A stretch of DNA of 6,915 bases from an uncultured Eubacteriales bacterium (GTDB lineage Bacteria > Bacillota > Clostridia > Christensenellales > Borkfalkiaceae), in the NCBI GenBank assembly GCA_902797515.1, contig CADBSX010000182.1:1-6915 (forward strand), in the 5' to 3' direction. The notes beneath the pieces were generated by a model. That model was not told the DNA's origin, ran no database searches, and was given only the letters and a program-made list of their open reading frames with translations. Both the position numbers and the translations under genes were made by a program. Positions within the stretch are counted from its first letter, which is position 1. The number at the start of each line of letters is the position of its first letter. Shown here piece by piece: positions 6,179-6,915 of this stretch.

Positions 6179-6915
6179 ATGACTAAATACGTTTTCGTGA
6201 CGGGCGGAGTGGTTTCCGGACTCGGCAAAGGCATAGTGGCGGCGTCGCTCGGCAGGCTTTTAAAGGCGATGGGATTAAAGATAGCGTCGCAGAAGTTCGA
6301 TCCGTATATGAACGTCGATCCGGGGACGATGAAGCCCGTTCAGCACGGCGAGGTGTACGTGACCGAGGACGGCGCGGAGACCGATCTCGACCTCGGTCAT
6401 TACGAGAGGTTCACGGGCGAAGATCTCAATAAATATTCTAATCTGACTTCGGGAAAAGTTTTCCTTAAAGTAATAGAGAAAGAGAGGCGCGGGGAATACC
6501 TCGGCGAAACGGTTCAGATAATCCCGCACGTCACCAACGAAACGAAGAAATTCATAAGAAAGAACGCGGAAGTTACGGGCGCGGACGTCGTGATAACCGA
6601 AATAGGCGGCACGATAGGCGATATAGAGAGCGGACATTTTCTCGAAGCGATACGGCAGTTTTCGATGGAAGTCGGAAGAAAAAACTGCGTGTTTATCCAC
6701 GTCTGCCTCGTTCCGTACGTCTCGGGCTCGGACGAATACAAGTCAAAGCCTACGCAGCACAGCGTAAAGGAACTTCAATCGCTCGGCATTTCCCCCGACG
6801 TTATAATAACGCGTTCGGACGGGGATATAGGCGAGGACGTAAGGCGGAAGATCGCGCTGTTTTGCAACGTCAAGCCCGACTGCGTTATATCCGACCTCAC
6901 CGTGGACTGCCTTTA
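6179..6915 (+). CDS. pyrG: CTP synthase, N-terminal synthetase domain (partial, runs off the right edge)
   Basis: PyrG makes CTP from UTP, ATP and glutamine-derived ammonia, the last step of de novo CTP synthesis in the cytosol. The 245 codons present cover nearly all of the ammonia-ligase domain: [16 protein letters not shown] (3-18) with the P-loop-like nucleotide site and K17, [20 protein letters not shown] (38-57), [16 protein letters not shown] (63-78) with D71, [17 protein letters not shown] (101-117), [12 protein letters not shown] (140-151) with metal ligand E141, and [10 protein letters not shown] (190-199). The C-terminal glutamine amidotransferase domain lies outside the window. 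The start is supported by CGGAGG seven bases upstream and by the Bacillus-like MTKY N-terminus. The gene has its own promoter and a structured leader containing a terminator and a hairpin over the ribosome site. The identification is firm. Confidence 0.97.
   Translation, partial: MTKYVFVTGGVVSGLGKGIVAASLGRLLKAMGLKIASQKFDPYMNVDPGTMKPVQHGEVYVTEDGAETDLDLGHYERFTGEDLNKYSNLTSGKVFLKVIEKERRGEYLGETVQIIPHVTNETKKFIRKNAEVTGADVVITEIGGTIGDIESGHFLEAIRQFSMEVGRKNCVFIHVCLVPYVSGSDEYKSKPTQHSVKELQSLGISPDVIITRSDGDIGEDVRRKIALFCNVKPDCVISDLTVDCL

Noticed and set aside
1..6915. CRISPR array, tRNA/rRNA gene, insertion sequence, phage attachment site or anti-phage gene cluster
   Set aside because: No regularly spaced repeats, transposase-like genes, terminal repeats, or tRNA/rRNA-like sequences were seen; the genes are housekeeping in type and codon use is uniform.

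Overview
The window reads as an ordinary chromosomal segment of a low-to-mid GC Gram-positive bacterium, most likely an uncultured Clostridia-type Firmicute. The reasons are three good SigA-like promoters with TTGACA -35 boxes, purine-rich Shine-Dalgarno sites, a PlsX/DegV lipid gene set, and a PyrG close to the Bacillus/Clostridium form. Codon use is the same throughout (many GCG, ACG, TCG, GAC and ATA codons), so nothing points to recent transfer. A finer placement (for example Christensenellales-like gut or rumen lineages) is only a guess.

Layout: (1) 3-92, the probable tail of a plus-strand gene, followed by a strong hairpin terminator at 109-150. (2) 163-2290, a minus-strand unit: a perfect consensus promoter, a DegV/FakB-type fatty-acid-binding protein (1360-2229), a 14-bp hairpin, then a GNAT-superfamily protein of the YghO-like type (163-1278). 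(3) 2335-6002, a divergent plus-strand unit: promoter, plsX (2418-3428) and, 3 bp later, an 856-residue UvrD/Rep-type helicase (3432-6002). (4) 6009-6915, a separate promoter, a roughly 135-nt structured leader, and the first 245 codons of pyrG (CTP synthase), cut by the window end.

The most notable item is the helicase. It carries all the main SF1A motifs, and a complete DEDDh (DnaQ-like) 3'-5' exonuclease domain, with all five catalytic residues, is inserted between motifs IV and V, in what should be the 2B subdomain. Unwinding and 3'-end trimming would then sit in one polypeptide, in a different arrangement from AddA/RecB (C-terminal PD-(D/E)XK nuclease) or Firmicute DinG (N-terminal DEDDh).

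The second notable item is the pyrG leader. An intrinsic terminator lies between promoter and gene, and a second hairpin covers the Shine-Dalgarno site. This looks like an attenuated leader, but it lacks the GGGC start used by the Bacillus subtilis CTP-sensing mechanism.

The divergent degV and plsX genes share a short regulatory region. PlsX makes acyl-phosphate from acyl-ACP, and FakB-type DegV proteins present exogenous fatty acids to FakA to make the same acyl-phosphate, so the pair may feed one phospholipid precursor. FakA is not in the window, so that link is inference.
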